In this document: positions 13,949-23,124 of the stretch, one piece after another
Numbering within the stretch: the first letter of the stretch is position 1
Layout of the letters: each line of letters starts with the position of its first letter
Assembly (NCBI GenBank): GCA_947625715.1
Contig: CANQPR010000004.1
Span: forward strand, 1 to 29,372
Direction: 5' to 3'
Origin: an uncultured Bacilli bacterium
GTDB lineage: Bacteria > Bacillota_I > Bacilli_A > RF39 > UBA660
Length of the DNA stretch: 29,372 nucleotides
The notes under the pieces: generated by a model
What the model was told of the DNA's origin: nothing
The model's database searches: none
Seen by the model: only the letters and a program-made list of their open reading frames with translations
Program-made: the position numbers and the translations under genes

Positions 13949-15528
13949 ATACTTAATTTATAAGGATTATTTATACTACCATAATCTATATCAGTGCTAT
14001 CTAATATTTGGACTTCTGTTTTTAAATAAACAACAGGGCGAATTATTCTTGCACTATAAGCAGTACTAGAATCGACACTCCCACTAGAATGAATTCTAAA
14101 GACTGAATAAGCATTGTCAGTCACTGGTGATGGGGTCATTGTCCACTGACTTGTAGTATCATCAAGTAACCAACTTTTTTGAGCACAATCGGTTAAATTA
14201 TCATCATTTTTCCAAGAATACATATTAGTTGTTAAACATGTTGCTCTTGATACTTTATCTCCACCAGTTGTTGCAAAACCATAGTCACTAGGATACATTA
14301 AACCAACATACCCGGGCCACTGCGTGGTTCTATTTTCATTATCAGAACAAACCCCACTATCACTTTTGCAAATTTTACTTTTGTTATTGCTTCGTTCCAT
14401 TTCATACATATAAATAGGTGTAATTAAACTTGCGTTATATGCTTCAGGCATGGTTCCGGTGTTCCATTTTACTTTACTTATCATACTTCTTGCTTCACTA
14501 TCTAAACCAATTTCCTCCCACTTTGGACAATCAGTTACTTTATTTTCATTACTTCTATAACAAACGCCACCGGCTTCTTTTTTATAAAATTGATTATTTA
14601 AAACCGCATTTATATCCGATATACTCCACTCATTTACCCCATAACCATTATTTACATTACTTTCTGATGAATCCCAACTATACTCACCTATACTATCTCT
14701 AATGATTTTGATGTGACTTCCGGTATTACCATTTTCTTCTTCTATATTATCCATAACCCCAATAATTCGCCAGGTTTCATTATTAAATTCAACATAATTA
14801 TCCGGATCAGCACCCACAAAACGTAAATTATTATCAGTTGTTCCTGCATCACTACCTAATACATCTTTACCATCAAACGCTAGCATAGAGGGTTTAGTGT
14901 TAGCTAACTCTTTTAAAGTATTTACCCCTGTATTTTTTACTTCTTGATAATTTGACGTTACCGTTATTTTTCCTTCATAGGTAGCACTCATTGAATCTTC
15001 ATCTTCGACATTTTCATCTAACCATAATCTTAAGTTAAATGTAGCACTACTTCCTTTTCCATTTAAATCTCCTTCATATAGTTTTATCGCTTTTGAAGAA
15101 GTTTTTATTACTTTTTCATTATTGATATATTCATCTTTTAAGGTATCATTAAATAGAATTTCTTCTTTGTCATTTGTAAGGTAGCCTCTTAAATATTCTT
15201 CTTTTAAAGATTTTTCTACCCCACTAGTTACGGTCTCCAAATTTATCACATAATGAGAATTTCCACATTCATTAGTTATTGTAAAAATATAAGGATCTAA
15301 TAATGTCCCTTCATCTATGCTCATCGGATAAGCATTAGGAACATTTATATCTTGTCGACCTGTAAAACTTACATCTAAACAAACAGTATTAACAAGATTT
15401 TCGTTTTCTTGATTTTTAGTTATACTCCAAAAAGCAAATGTCGTTGATGCCAAAGCTAAAAGTAAGAATCCTATCCCAATTATAATATATATGATACTTT
15501 TCTTTTGGCTCTTTTTCTTTTTTTTCAT
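13945..15528 (-). CDS. Large surface protein with SipW-cognate-like signal segment
   Basis: The 527-residue protein starts with a lysine-rich tract and a hydrophobic segment (about 12-33) ending in ASTTFAFWS, which resembles the signal peptide class of SipW-dependent TasA/camelysin proteins. Residues 45-190 form a beta-rich domain that is homologous to the partial gene at 1-420 (VNTVCLDVSFTG, VPNAYPM, FTITNEC). The C-terminal 300 residues contain NNLRFVGADPDNYVEFNNETWRI, many aromatics and Cys, and a closing RIIRPVVYLK near NPYKL. I have seen similar C-termini described in surface proteins of uncultured gut Bacillota but cannot name the domain. There is no LPXTG motif. It probably acts outside the cell. 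Promoter at 15558-15587; the leader carries the shared 27-nt inverted repeat. Confidence 0.8.
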   Translation of the reverse strand: MKKKKKSQKKSIIYIIIGIGFLLLALASTTFAFWSITKNQENENLVNTVCLDVSFTGRQDINVPNAYPMSIDEGTLLDPYIFTITNECGNSHYVINLETVTSGVEKSLKEEYLRGYLTNDKEEILFNDTLKDEYINNEKVIKTSSKAIKLYEGDLNGKGSSATFNLRLWLDENVEDEDSMSATYEGKITVTSNYQEVKNTGVNTLKELANTKPSMLAFDGKDVLGSDAGTTDNNLRFVGADPDNYVEFNNETWRIIGVMDNIEEENGNTGSHIKIIRDSIGEYSWDSSESNVNNGYGVNEWSISDINAVLNNQFYKKEAGGVCYRSNENKVTDCPKWEEIGLDSEARSMISKVKWNTGTMPEAYNASLITPIYMYEMERSNNKSKICKSDSGVCSDNENRTTQWPGYVGLMYPSDYGFATTGGDKVSRATCLTTNMYSWKNDDNLTDCAQKSWLLDDTTSQWTMTPSPVTDNAYSVFRIHSSGSVDSSTAYSARIIRPVVYLKTEVQILDSTDIDYGSINNPYKLSI

Positions 15529-15529
15529 A

Positions 15530-15556
15530 ATAAAAGAAGACCTCCATATCTTCCTT
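15530..15556 (-). repeat. 27-nt inverted-repeat leader block, copy 2
   Basis: This block is identical to the one at 422-448 in all 27 bases and sits at the same distance from the start codon of the paralogous gene. It includes the GGAGG ribosome site in the loop of a GAAGAT/GTCTTC stem. Confidence 0.7.
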
Positions 15557-15557
15557 C

Positions 15558-15587
15558 ATTATATTATAGGAATTTATTCACCGTCAA
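15558..15587 (-). promoter_or_regulatory. Promoter of the full-length surface-protein gene
   Basis: On the minus strand TTGACG (15587-15582), an 18-nt spacer and TATAAT (15563-15558). It has the same -35 and the same junction to the 27-nt block as the promoter at 450-480 but no G homopolymer. Confidence 0.7.
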
Positions 15588-15625
15588 TATAATTTTTCCC
15601 ATAATTATTAGCATTAACATTAAAT

Positions 15626-16153
15626 TTAACGAGATAATTTTCTTGTATATTCCTTTTTACTTGGTTTAAAAGAATTCATTTTTTCTCGCCATAAAAAATA
15701 TTCTTTTAAAGTTCTGTTTCCTAAATCATCAATAACAGTATACATTCTTTTATTTTTGAAAAATACTTCATTATTTCTAATAAAATGACCATTTAAATAT
15801 TTTCTTTTTAAATATAATAAATCTTTATATGTCAAAGTATCTTTCTTTAAAAAATACTTTAAGATACTAATGGAATATGCATCTTGAATTACTAAAGGTT
15901 CTTTAATTAATAAATCATTAGTAATATTTAAAATGGGATATTTAGGACTATTGTATAATAAATCATTTGCTTTTTTATTTTTATCAAGTACAAATAACAT
16001 TGAACGATATCTTTCCCATTGTTCTAAATAAAGTTCTCCATCATTATAAAAATAATCACTTTTTCCACTAAATCTTTTAATTGAACCTTTAACTTTAACT
16101 AATTCACCAATATAAATGTCATCAATATTAACTTCATAATTTTTTGTTTTCAT
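15626..16153 (-). CDS. Hypothetical protein at the end of the gatCAB operon
   Basis: This is a 175-residue basic soluble protein whose family I do not recognise. It is predicted as mixed alpha/beta, with GELVKVKGSIKRFSG near the start, DYFYNDGELYLEQWERYRSML, a central helical region, and a strongly basic tail ending TRKLSR. It has no signal peptide, membrane helix or cysteine. It begins 7 nt after the gatB stop codon with an overlapping ribosome site (AGGTGGG), so it is almost certainly co-transcribed and may be translationally coupled with gatB. The basic character would allow RNA binding, but this is only inference. Confidence 0.7.
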   Translation of the reverse strand: MKTKNYEVNIDDIYIGELVKVKGSIKRFSGKSDYFYNDGELYLEQWERYRSMLFVLDKNKKANDLLYNSPKYPILNITNDLLIKEPLVIQDAYSISILKYFLKKDTLTYKDLLYLKRKYLNGHFIRNNEVFFKNKRMYTVIDDLGNRTLKEYFLWREKMNSFKPSKKEYTRKLSR

Positions 16154-16160
16154 AACCCAC

Positions 16161-17591
16161 CTATTTTTGTAAATACGAACTTATTATTTCTTTAGTTAAA
16201 ACAGGATTAGCTTTACCTTTAGTTTCCTTCATTACTTGACCTACAAAATAATCAAATAAATTAGTTTTCCCGTTTTTATATTGCTTTATTTGTTCTTGAC
16301 TATTTTCCATTATTTTCTCTACAATTTGCGAAATTACTTCTTTATCATTTATTTGAGCCATATCAGATGTAATGTAACTATTTGGTTCTTTTTTCTCACT
16401 ACATGATTTATAAAAGATATCTTTAGCTTGTTTAGAAGAAATTGTTTTTTTATTTAATGCATCAATTATTTGTTTTAAATATTTTGGTTTTAAATAAAAA
16501 TCTTTTAATGAAACTTCTTCATGATTTATTTCTCCTAAAATTTGGGTAGTTAACCAATTAGAAGCCATTTTAGGCTCAATTTTTAATTCTAAACATTCTT
16601 CATAATAATCAACATAATCTTTTTCTTTAATAATGACTGAAGCATCATACTCTGATAAACCATATTCTTTAATATATTTATCTTTACATTCTAATGGTAA
16701 AGCTGGTATTTCTTTTCTTATATCTTCTAATAATTCTTTTGTTATTTTTATTTTAGGAATATTAGGGTCAATAAAATATTTATAATCTATGGCATCAACT
16801 TTACTACGCATATGAATTGTTTTAGCACTTTCTTCATCCCAACGTCTTGTTTCTTGAATAACTTCATCATAACGGCCACTTTCTTTTAATTTGCTTTGCC
16901 GTTCTATTTCATAATTAATCGCGTCATAAACGCCACCAAAAGAATTGACATTTTTAATTTCAACTCTAGTTCCTAGTTCTTTATCATTTTCATCCATTAT
17001 TGAAACATTAACATCACAACGAATTTGACCCTTTTTAGTATCGCCCTCACTTACATCGCAAAATTGGTAAATACTACGCATGGCTTCTAGAAAACTAACT
17101 GCTTCTTTGGCACTTTCTAAACAAGGCTTAGTTACTAATTCTAAAAGAGGTACACCAGCTCGGTTATAATCAATACAAGAGGTGCCAAAATAATGATCTA
17201 AACTTGCTGCATCTTCTTCTAGGTGAATATCATGAATATAAACAGGCTTTCTTTTACCATCACATTCAATTATTATTTTGCCATCAACGCCTACGGGACT
17301 ATCCATCTGCGTTATTTGATATCCCTTTGGTAAATCAGGGTAATAATAATTTTTGCGGTCAAATATTAAATATTTGGGTTGTTTGCAATTTAAAACCATA
17401 CTCATTTTTAAGGCATCTCTTACGCATTTTTTATTAACAACAGGTAAAGTTCCTGGAAAAGCCATATCAACTGGCCATACATTTTCATTAGGAATTTGAC
17501 TATAAGCATTTTTGGCACTTGAAAAAACTTTTGAATTACTTTTTAATTCGCAGTGCATTTCCAAACCAATTACAACTTTATATTTATTCAT
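16161..17591 (-). CDS. gatB: Asp/Glu-tRNA amidotransferase subunit B
   Basis: GatB is the kinase-like subunit of GatCAB, which amidates Glu-tRNA(Gln) and, in some bacteria, Asp-tRNA(Asn). The 476-residue protein opens with VVIGLEMHCELKSNSKVF and has DRKNYYYPDLPKGYQITQ, HLEEDAAS, YNRAGVPLLELVT and GQIRCDVNVS, all GatB hallmarks. The C-terminal tail domain (about 325-476) is present. The CxC and CxxC zinc ligands of S. aureus-type GatB are replaced (SSA and WPVD), as I recall for Mollicutes homologues. It overlaps gatA by 8 nt. Confidence 0.97.
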   Translation of the reverse strand: MNKYKVVIGLEMHCELKSNSKVFSSAKNAYSQIPNENVWPVDMAFPGTLPVVNKKCVRDALKMSMVLNCKQPKYLIFDRKNYYYPDLPKGYQITQMDSPVGVDGKIIIECDGKRKPVYIHDIHLEEDAASLDHYFGTSCIDYNRAGVPLLELVTKPCLESAKEAVSFLEAMRSIYQFCDVSEGDTKKGQIRCDVNVSIMDENDKELGTRVEIKNVNSFGGVYDAINYEIERQSKLKESGRYDEVIQETRRWDEESAKTIHMRSKVDAIDYKYFIDPNIPKIKITKELLEDIRKEIPALPLECKDKYIKEYGLSEYDASVIIKEKDYVDYYEECLELKIEPKMASNWLTTQILGEINHEEVSLKDFYLKPKYLKQIIDALNKKTISSKQAKDIFYKSCSEKKEPNSYITSDMAQINDKEVISQIVEKIMENSQEQIKQYKNGKTNLFDYFVGQVMKETKGKANPVLTKEIISSYLQK

Positions 17592-19044
17592 TATGACCTC
17601 CTGCTATTTGACCTTTATAAGGCATATTATCTTCTAATTTACTAGCTATTGCTAATAATTTTTCATCTTCAAAACAATTGGCTGTTAAATTAACGCCAAC
17701 TGGTAAATTATTTACAAAACCATTGGGAATGGTAATAGATGGAAAACCACCAAAATTACCAATTTGTAAATGTTCTTCTAGTATTTGATACTCTGTTGAT
17801 ATCTTTTCTATAGAGCCTTCTAGATATTTAGCAGGACCACTTCCAACTGGTAAAATAACGGCATCATATTCTTTAAATAACTTTTTCCATTCATCAACTA
17901 ATAATCTTCTTATACGTTGGGCATTTTTAAAATAACGTTCTTGGTTTTCTTTTTGTAAAACATATGAACCAATAACAAAACGTCTTTTAATTAATGGTGA
18001 AAAACCTTTGGTTCGATGATCCATCATCATTTCTTCCCAAGTATTACCCTCGCCACGTTTTCCAAAAATAATACCGGTTAAATTTGATAAATTACTGGTG
18101 GCCTCAGCACAAGAAATTACAACATAGACACTTGCCAAGGCTTCTAATAATTCTTTTTTGACACTTACTTGTTCAACTTCGATTCCTAAACTTTTACATA
18201 AATCTAAAGTTTTATTAAAATTTTGTAAATGACTTTTTAATTCTTCGTTGTCTATTGGATAGTTTTTCATATCGACAATTTCTTTGATGGTACAAAGTTT
18301 GATATTTTTTAAGGGCTTATTTAAAGATTCATATAAATGCATATTAGATGAATCAACACTTGTCATATCTAGTTCATCTTTGCCTTTCATTTCATCAACA
18401 ACTAAGGCAGCATCAGCTACACAGCGGGTTAAAACACCACAGTGATCTAAGCTAGAGGCAAACGCGAATAAACCATAACGACTAATTAAACCATAAGTTG
18501 GTTTATAGCCCACTATACCACAATAAGCAGCCGGTTTTCTTATCGAGTCACCTGTATCACTTCCTAAGGCATAAGGATAAACTCCACTAGCAACTGCCGC
18601 AGCTGACCCAGCTGAAGAGCCTGCACACATTCTTTTTACATCCCAAGGATTTTTAATAATTCCCGTATGAGCAGTTTTACCAGTTCCTCCCATTCCAAAC
18701 TCATCCATTGCAGTTTTATTGACCATTACAGCGCCTGCTTCAAATAATTTTTCTACACATGTTGCTGTATAAAAAGGCACATAATCTTTTAAGGTATTTG
18801 AAGAAGCTGTCGTTAATACATCTTTTGTAGAATAATTATCTTTAACACCAAAAGGAATACCCGAAAGAATATTATCAGTTACTTCTTTTTCTTTTGCATC
18901 ATCCAAAATAGTTACAAATGCATTACATTTTTCTTCTACTTTTCTACTTTTTTCTAAAGCTTCTTCTATAAGTTGTTTACTACTAACACTTTTCTTTACT
19001 AAAGCATCATGAATCGTTATAAGATCTTTATCTAAATAACTCAT
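17584..19044 (-). CDS. gatA: Asp/Glu-tRNA amidotransferase subunit A
   Basis: GatA is the glutaminase subunit of GatCAB. The 486-residue protein has the amidase-signature triad: Lys in GVKDN, cis-Ser in AGSSAGSAAA and the nucleophilic Ser in GSDTGDSIRKP. Most bacteria have GSDTGGSIRQP; the Asp here is a change I associate with Mollicutes GatA. The catalytic residues are intact. Its ATG overlaps the gatC stop codon as ATGA, a typical coupling arrangement. Confidence 0.97.
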   Translation of the reverse strand: MSYLDKDLITIHDALVKKSVSSKQLIEEALEKSRKVEEKCNAFVTILDDAKEKEVTDNILSGIPFGVKDNYSTKDVLTTASSNTLKDYVPFYTATCVEKLFEAGAVMVNKTAMDEFGMGGTGKTAHTGIIKNPWDVKRMCAGSSAGSAAAVASGVYPYALGSDTGDSIRKPAAYCGIVGYKPTYGLISRYGLFAFASSLDHCGVLTRCVADAALVVDEMKGKDELDMTSVDSSNMHLYESLNKPLKNIKLCTIKEIVDMKNYPIDNEELKSHLQNFNKTLDLCKSLGIEVEQVSVKKELLEALASVYVVISCAEATSNLSNLTGIIFGKRGEGNTWEEMMMDHRTKGFSPLIKRRFVIGSYVLQKENQERYFKNAQRIRRLLVDEWKKLFKEYDAVILPVGSGPAKYLEGSIEKISTEYQILEEHLQIGNFGGFPSITIPNGFVNNLPVGVNLTANCFEDEKLLAIASKLEDNMPYKGQIAGGHNE

Positions 19045-19340
19045 TGTCCTACCACCTTTACAACTTCAATTTCTCGTCCATCAACTTTATCAGCATTTTT
19101 TAATAAATCTTCAATAGGAACCGAAGGTAAAGCTACATCTTCTCTTAATGTTCCTTCAAAATCATCTAAAGTATGAGTCATAGGTATAACATCATTAATT
19201 CCTTTGATTTTAGCTACTTTTTGTAATTGTTCATCAATTAATTCAAATTCATCTAAAACCATTTTATTTTCTTCTTCTGTTAGGCCAATTAATAATTTTT
19301 TGGCATAATCATCAACCATTTCTTTCGTAAATTTACTCAT
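19041..19340 (-). CDS. gatC: Asp/Glu-tRNA amidotransferase subunit C
   Basis: The 99-residue helical GatC holds GatA and GatB together. PMTHTLDDFEGTLREDV is the conserved core of the family, near the C-terminus. The ATG at 19340 is chosen because it lies 6 nt after AAGGAGG; an upstream in-frame GTG is closer than normal to that site. It overlaps the aspS end by 8 nt and ends in TGA within the gatA start codon, evidence that TGA is a stop in this organism. Confidence 0.95.
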   Translation of the reverse strand: MSKFTKEMVDDYAKKLLIGLTEEENKMVLDEFELIDEQLQKVAKIKGINDVIPMTHTLDDFEGTLREDVALPSVPIEDLLKNADKVDGREIEVVKVVGQ

Positions 19341-21096
19341 CACTTTCCTCCTTTACAACTGTAATTCCTAACTCATCTAATTGATTATTACTTACAATGC
19401 TTGGGGCTTCGCTCATTATATCACTAGCACTTTGGGTTTTTGGAAAAGCAATAACATCTTTGATATTATCAGTATTACTTAAAAGCATTGTAAAGCGCTC
19501 AAGACCAATAGCTAATCCAGCATGGGGAGGTGCTCCATATTTAAATGCTTCAATAAAGAAACCAAAACGATTTTTAATATCTTCATCACTTAATTGTAAA
19601 GCATCAAAAACCACTTTTTGCATTTCGCTATCATGAATTCTTACTGAGCCACCCCCTAATTCATAACCATTTAACACAATATCATAAGCTAAACTTAATA
19701 CTTTTTCTTTATCTGTTTTTAATAAATTTAAATTATTAGGCATGGTAAAAGGGTGATGCATAGCTTTATACCTTCCTTCAGTTTCTGAATACTCAAACAT
19801 TGGAAAATCAACTACCCATAAAAAGTTTAATTTATCAGAGGGAATTAATTGTAAATCATTAGCTATTTTTAATCTTAATGCGCCTAAAGAATCATAAACA
19901 ATTTTGGGCTTATCAGCAACAATCAATATTAAATCATTATTAGTAATATTATATTTATCTTTCATAGCCCCTAATTTTTCTTCTTCTAAATTTTTAGCAA
20001 TCACACCAGTAAAAGCATCATTATCATATTTTAACCAAGCAAGGCCCTTAGCTTTATATACTTTGACAAAATCAGTTAAATGTTCAACATCACTTCTTGA
20101 ATATTTATCAGCATTATTTTTAACAATTAAACATTTAACAATGCCTCCATTTTCAATGGCACTTGAAAAAACATTCATTTTTGTTCCTTTTAAAATTTCT
20201 GTTAAATCATTTAATTCCATCGCAAATCTGGTATCAGGTTTGTCAGAGCCAAAGCGCTCCATAGCTTCTTTATAAGTTATTCTTGGAAATTCGTCTAATT
20301 CAATATTTTTAACACTTTTAACAACATATTTAATCATTTTTTCAACTAGCGTTATTACATCTTCTTGAGAAGCAAAACTCATTTCTAAATCTATTTGGGT
20401 AAATTCTGGTTGCCTATCAGCTCTTAAATCTTCATCTCGAAAACATCTAGCAATTTGATAATATTTTTCAAAACCACCAATCATTAATAATTGTTTAAAT
20501 ATTTGGGGACTTTGAGGAAGGGCATAAAATTTACCTTTATTAACTCGTGAAGGCACAATGTAATCACGAGCTCCCTCTGGTGTTGATTTACATAAAATGG
20601 GTGTTTCAATTTCTAAGAAGTCTTCTTTATTTAAAAATTCTCTTACTTTGGAAGTTATAAGATGTCTAGTTTTAATTGTTTGTTGAAGTTTTTCTCTTCT
20701 TAAATCTAAATAACGATATTTTAGACCCACATTTTCATTGATTTCTTTATCATCATAAATATTAAAGGGAACAACCTCACTTTTACTTAATATTTCAATG
20801 TTTTCACACATTAATTCAACCATCCCTGTAGCAATATTAGGGTTTATCATAGAAGGAGTTCTTTTATTTAATTTACCAGTTACTTTAATGCAATATTCAT
20901 TTTTTAATTCTTCAGCTAATTTAAAGTCACTTTTTAAATAACTTCGATTAAATACTACTTGACATATTCCAGAACGGTCTCGTAAATCAACAAAGATTAC
21001 ACCTCCCATATCTCTTCTTTTATTTACCCAACCATATAAGGTTAAAGTTTTATTTACATCTTTTTCTCTTAATTCACCATTATTTATTGTTTTCAT
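19333..21096 (-). CDS. aspS: Aspartyl-tRNA synthetase
   Basis: This bacterial-type class II enzyme charges tRNA(Asp). The 587-residue length matches the family. It has an N-terminal OB-fold anticodon-binding domain (GWVNKRRDMGGVIFVDLRDRSG), motif 2 as RCFRDEDLRADRQPEFTQ, the GAD insert (about 290-415) and motif 3 as GLAIGLERF. A separate asnS is upstream, so GatCAB is likely needed only for Gln-tRNA, and AspRS would be expected to be discriminating (inference). The ribosome site is GTGAGG. Confidence 0.98.
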   Translation of the reverse strand: MKTINNGELREKDVNKTLTLYGWVNKRRDMGGVIFVDLRDRSGICQVVFNRSYLKSDFKLAEELKNEYCIKVTGKLNKRTPSMINPNIATGMVELMCENIEILSKSEVVPFNIYDDKEINENVGLKYRYLDLRREKLQQTIKTRHLITSKVREFLNKEDFLEIETPILCKSTPEGARDYIVPSRVNKGKFYALPQSPQIFKQLLMIGGFEKYYQIARCFRDEDLRADRQPEFTQIDLEMSFASQEDVITLVEKMIKYVVKSVKNIELDEFPRITYKEAMERFGSDKPDTRFAMELNDLTEILKGTKMNVFSSAIENGGIVKCLIVKNNADKYSRSDVEHLTDFVKVYKAKGLAWLKYDNDAFTGVIAKNLEEEKLGAMKDKYNITNNDLILIVADKPKIVYDSLGALRLKIANDLQLIPSDKLNFLWVVDFPMFEYSETEGRYKAMHHPFTMPNNLNLLKTDKEKVLSLAYDIVLNGYELGGGSVRIHDSEMQKVVFDALQLSDEDIKNRFGFFIEAFKYGAPPHAGLAIGLERFTMLLSNTDNIKDVIAFPKTQSASDIMSEAPSIVSNNQLDELGITVVKEESDE

Positions 21097-21134
21097 AAAA
21101 ACCTCACATTCCTTTCACTTTGTTTAAGACACAC

Positions 21135-21166
21135 ATAGTCATGAAAATAATTATTTTTCAGACTAT
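21135..21166. other. Large imperfect palindrome between asnS and aspS
   Basis: Two arm pairs, ATAGTC/GACTAT (21135-21140 with 21161-21166) and TGAAAA/TTTTCA (21142-21147 with 21155-21160), form a long hairpin with one bulged base. No T run follows on either strand, so it is not a simple terminator. On the minus strand a strong AAGGAGG follows the asnS stop and lies just before the hairpin; a 12-codon reading frame (21142-21104) starts within the hairpin and ends before the aspS ribosome site. Confidence 0.6.
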
Positions 21167-21171
21167 CCTCC

Positions 21172-22536
21172 TTAAAATTCGCAGTTACCTGGTGTTCTTG
21201 GGTATGCTATAACATCTCTTATATTATCAATTCCTGTTAAATACATAAGTAATCTTTCAAAACCCATTCCAAAACCAGAATGAATAACACTTCCATATTT
21301 GCGTAAATTTAAATACCATTGTAACTCTTTTATATTCATATTAAGTTGTTGCATTCTCTTTAATAATTTATCATAATCTTCTTCTCTTTGACTTCCCCCC
21401 ATTAATTCGCCTGCTTCAGGGACAATCAAATCGACAGCCGCAACAGTTTTTCCATCATCATTTAATTTCATATAAAAAGCTTTGATATCTTTTGGCCAAT
21501 TAGTAATAAAAACAGGGCCTTTAAAATATTCTGTTAAATATTTTTCATGTTCTTTAGCTATATCTTTGCCATATGAAGGGGTAAATTCCCATTTTACTGG
21601 GGCTTTTTTTAGTAAAGTTATTACTTCTTCATGAGTTATTTTAGTAAATTGACTTTGTAATAAATTATTTAATTTTTCAATTAAACCAGGGGAAGTAAAT
21701 TTATCTAAAAATTGTAATTCTTCTTGCCCATGTTCTAAAACATATTGAATAATATTTTTTAAAAAATCTTCTTCAATATTCATTAATTCATCAATATCGC
21801 AAAAAGCTATTTCCGGTTCAATCATCCAAAATTCTGAAGCATGAACTTTTGTGTTGGAATTTTCAGCTCGAAAAGTAGGACCAAAAGTATAAACTTTTGA
21901 AAAAGCCATAGCAAATGTTTCTGCTTGTAGTTGACCTGAGACGGTTAAACCTGTTTTTTTACCAAAGAAATCTTTTTGGTAATCAATTGTTTTTTCTTTT
22001 TCTAAATCAAGGGTTGTAACTTGAAACATTTCCCCAGCTCCTTCACAATCACTTGCAGTGATTAATGGGGCATGTAAATATATATATCCTCTTTTTTGAA
22101 AATATTCATGAATAGCCATTGAAGCTAAACTGCGAATTTTAAAAACCGCTTGAAATAAATTAGCGCGTGGTCTTAAATAAGCAATACTACGCAGAAACTC
22201 CATCGAATGTCTTTTAGCTTGCAATGGATAATCACTACTACAATCGCCTAGGATTTGGATATTCATTGCTTTTAATTCTATATCTTGATTTTTACCTTCA
22301 CTTTTCTGTAAAATTCCCATAACTTTTATAGAAGAACCATTGTGAATATTGCTTACTAAATCAAAATCACTAACACTTTTATCATAAACCACTTGTAAAT
22401 GTTTAAAATTTGTTCCATCAGATAAATCAATGAACCCAAATTCTTTTTGAGGGCGATGATTTCTAACCCACCCATTAATTTCTATTTTTTTATTTAATAA
22501 ATGTTCTTTTTCTTTCATAATTTTATCGATATTCAT
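21172..22536 (-). CDS. asnS: Asparaginyl-tRNA synthetase
   Basis: AsnRS charges tRNA(Asn) directly. The 454-residue class II enzyme has an OB-fold (INGWVRNHRPQKEFGFIDLSDG), GQLQAETFAMAFSKVYTFGPTFRAENS (motif 2 region), EFWMIEPEIAF and the motif 3 GFGMGFERLLMYLTG. The ATG at 22536 follows AGAGAGG and overlaps the end of the preceding unknown gene by 14 nt. The transcript starts at an asparagine T-box leader (23125-23340). This fits its regulation by uncharged tRNA(Asn). Confidence 0.98.
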   Translation of the reverse strand: MNIDKIMKEKEHLLNKKIEINGWVRNHRPQKEFGFIDLSDGTNFKHLQVVYDKSVSDFDLVSNIHNGSSIKVMGILQKSEGKNQDIELKAMNIQILGDCSSDYPLQAKRHSMEFLRSIAYLRPRANLFQAVFKIRSLASMAIHEYFQKRGYIYLHAPLITASDCEGAGEMFQVTTLDLEKEKTIDYQKDFFGKKTGLTVSGQLQAETFAMAFSKVYTFGPTFRAENSNTKVHASEFWMIEPEIAFCDIDELMNIEEDFLKNIIQYVLEHGQEELQFLDKFTSPGLIEKLNNLLQSQFTKITHEEVITLLKKAPVKWEFTPSYGKDIAKEHEKYLTEYFKGPVFITNWPKDIKAFYMKLNDDGKTVAAVDLIVPEAGELMGGSQREEDYDKLLKRMQQLNMNIKELQWYLNLRKYGSVIHSGFGMGFERLLMYLTGIDNIRDVIAYPRTPGNCEF

Positions 22537-23110
22537 AATTAAACCTCTCTAAAGTCATTGTTTTTTCTTTTTCTATATTAGCTAAATTTTCAAAATATTT
22601 TAATACTTCTAACCAGTTATTTTCATATTCTTCGAAATTAGCCATAAATTCTTTAGCTATTAAAATATTATCTAAATCTATAAAACATCTTTCAATTGCC
22701 ATTCTAGCACTTATATCTTTTAATAAAATTTTGTCTTTGATATTTTTTTTAAATTCTATAATTTTATCGATTAATATGGGCCAATTTGAGGTATGAAAGT
22801 AAATAGTTAAATATTTTAAAGCTTCATAAAAATCTTCATCAACCACGATATCATTAACCCACATTAAATAAAAGGGCAGTAAATCTTTTTTATCATTTAA
22901 AGAATATTTTAAAGATTGTAATTTATCTTTAAGTAAGGTTAAACAAAGTTCAAAGTTCATTGCTTCTTCTTTTGATATATCTAAATTCTTTTTAATAGAA
23001 CTAGTGATATTTCTTTGGAAGTTTCTTTGAATTTTTTTATTTTTAAACTTTGTATTTTGATAACGAATAATTTTGTTAATTAATAATTCTAAATTTTCTT
23101 TTTCACTCAT
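22523..23110 (-). CDS. Hypothetical protein under asparagine T-box control
   Basis: This is a 195-residue, mostly helical and highly charged soluble protein; I do not recognise a family. It has basic runs near the start (KFKNKKIQRNFQRN), a hydrophobic central region (LPFYLMWVNDIVVDED), and several acidic helices. It has two isolated cysteines and no membrane segment. It starts 16 nt after the T-box terminator, with AAAGGATG as ribosome site. Its end overlaps the asnS start by 14 nt, so the two are co-translated. The leader thus controls this protein together with AsnRS, linking it to asparagine or tRNA(Asn) supply (inference). Confidence 0.75.
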   Translation of the reverse strand: MSEKENLELLINKIIRYQNTKFKNKKIQRNFQRNITSSIKKNLDISKEEAMNFELCLTLLKDKLQSLKYSLNDKKDLLPFYLMWVNDIVVDEDFYEALKYLTIYFHTSNWPILIDKIIEFKKNIKDKILLKDISARMAIERCFIDLDNILIAKEFMANFEEYENNWLEVLKYFENLANIEKEKTMTLERFNYEYR

Positions 23111-23124
23111 AAAAACATCCTTTC

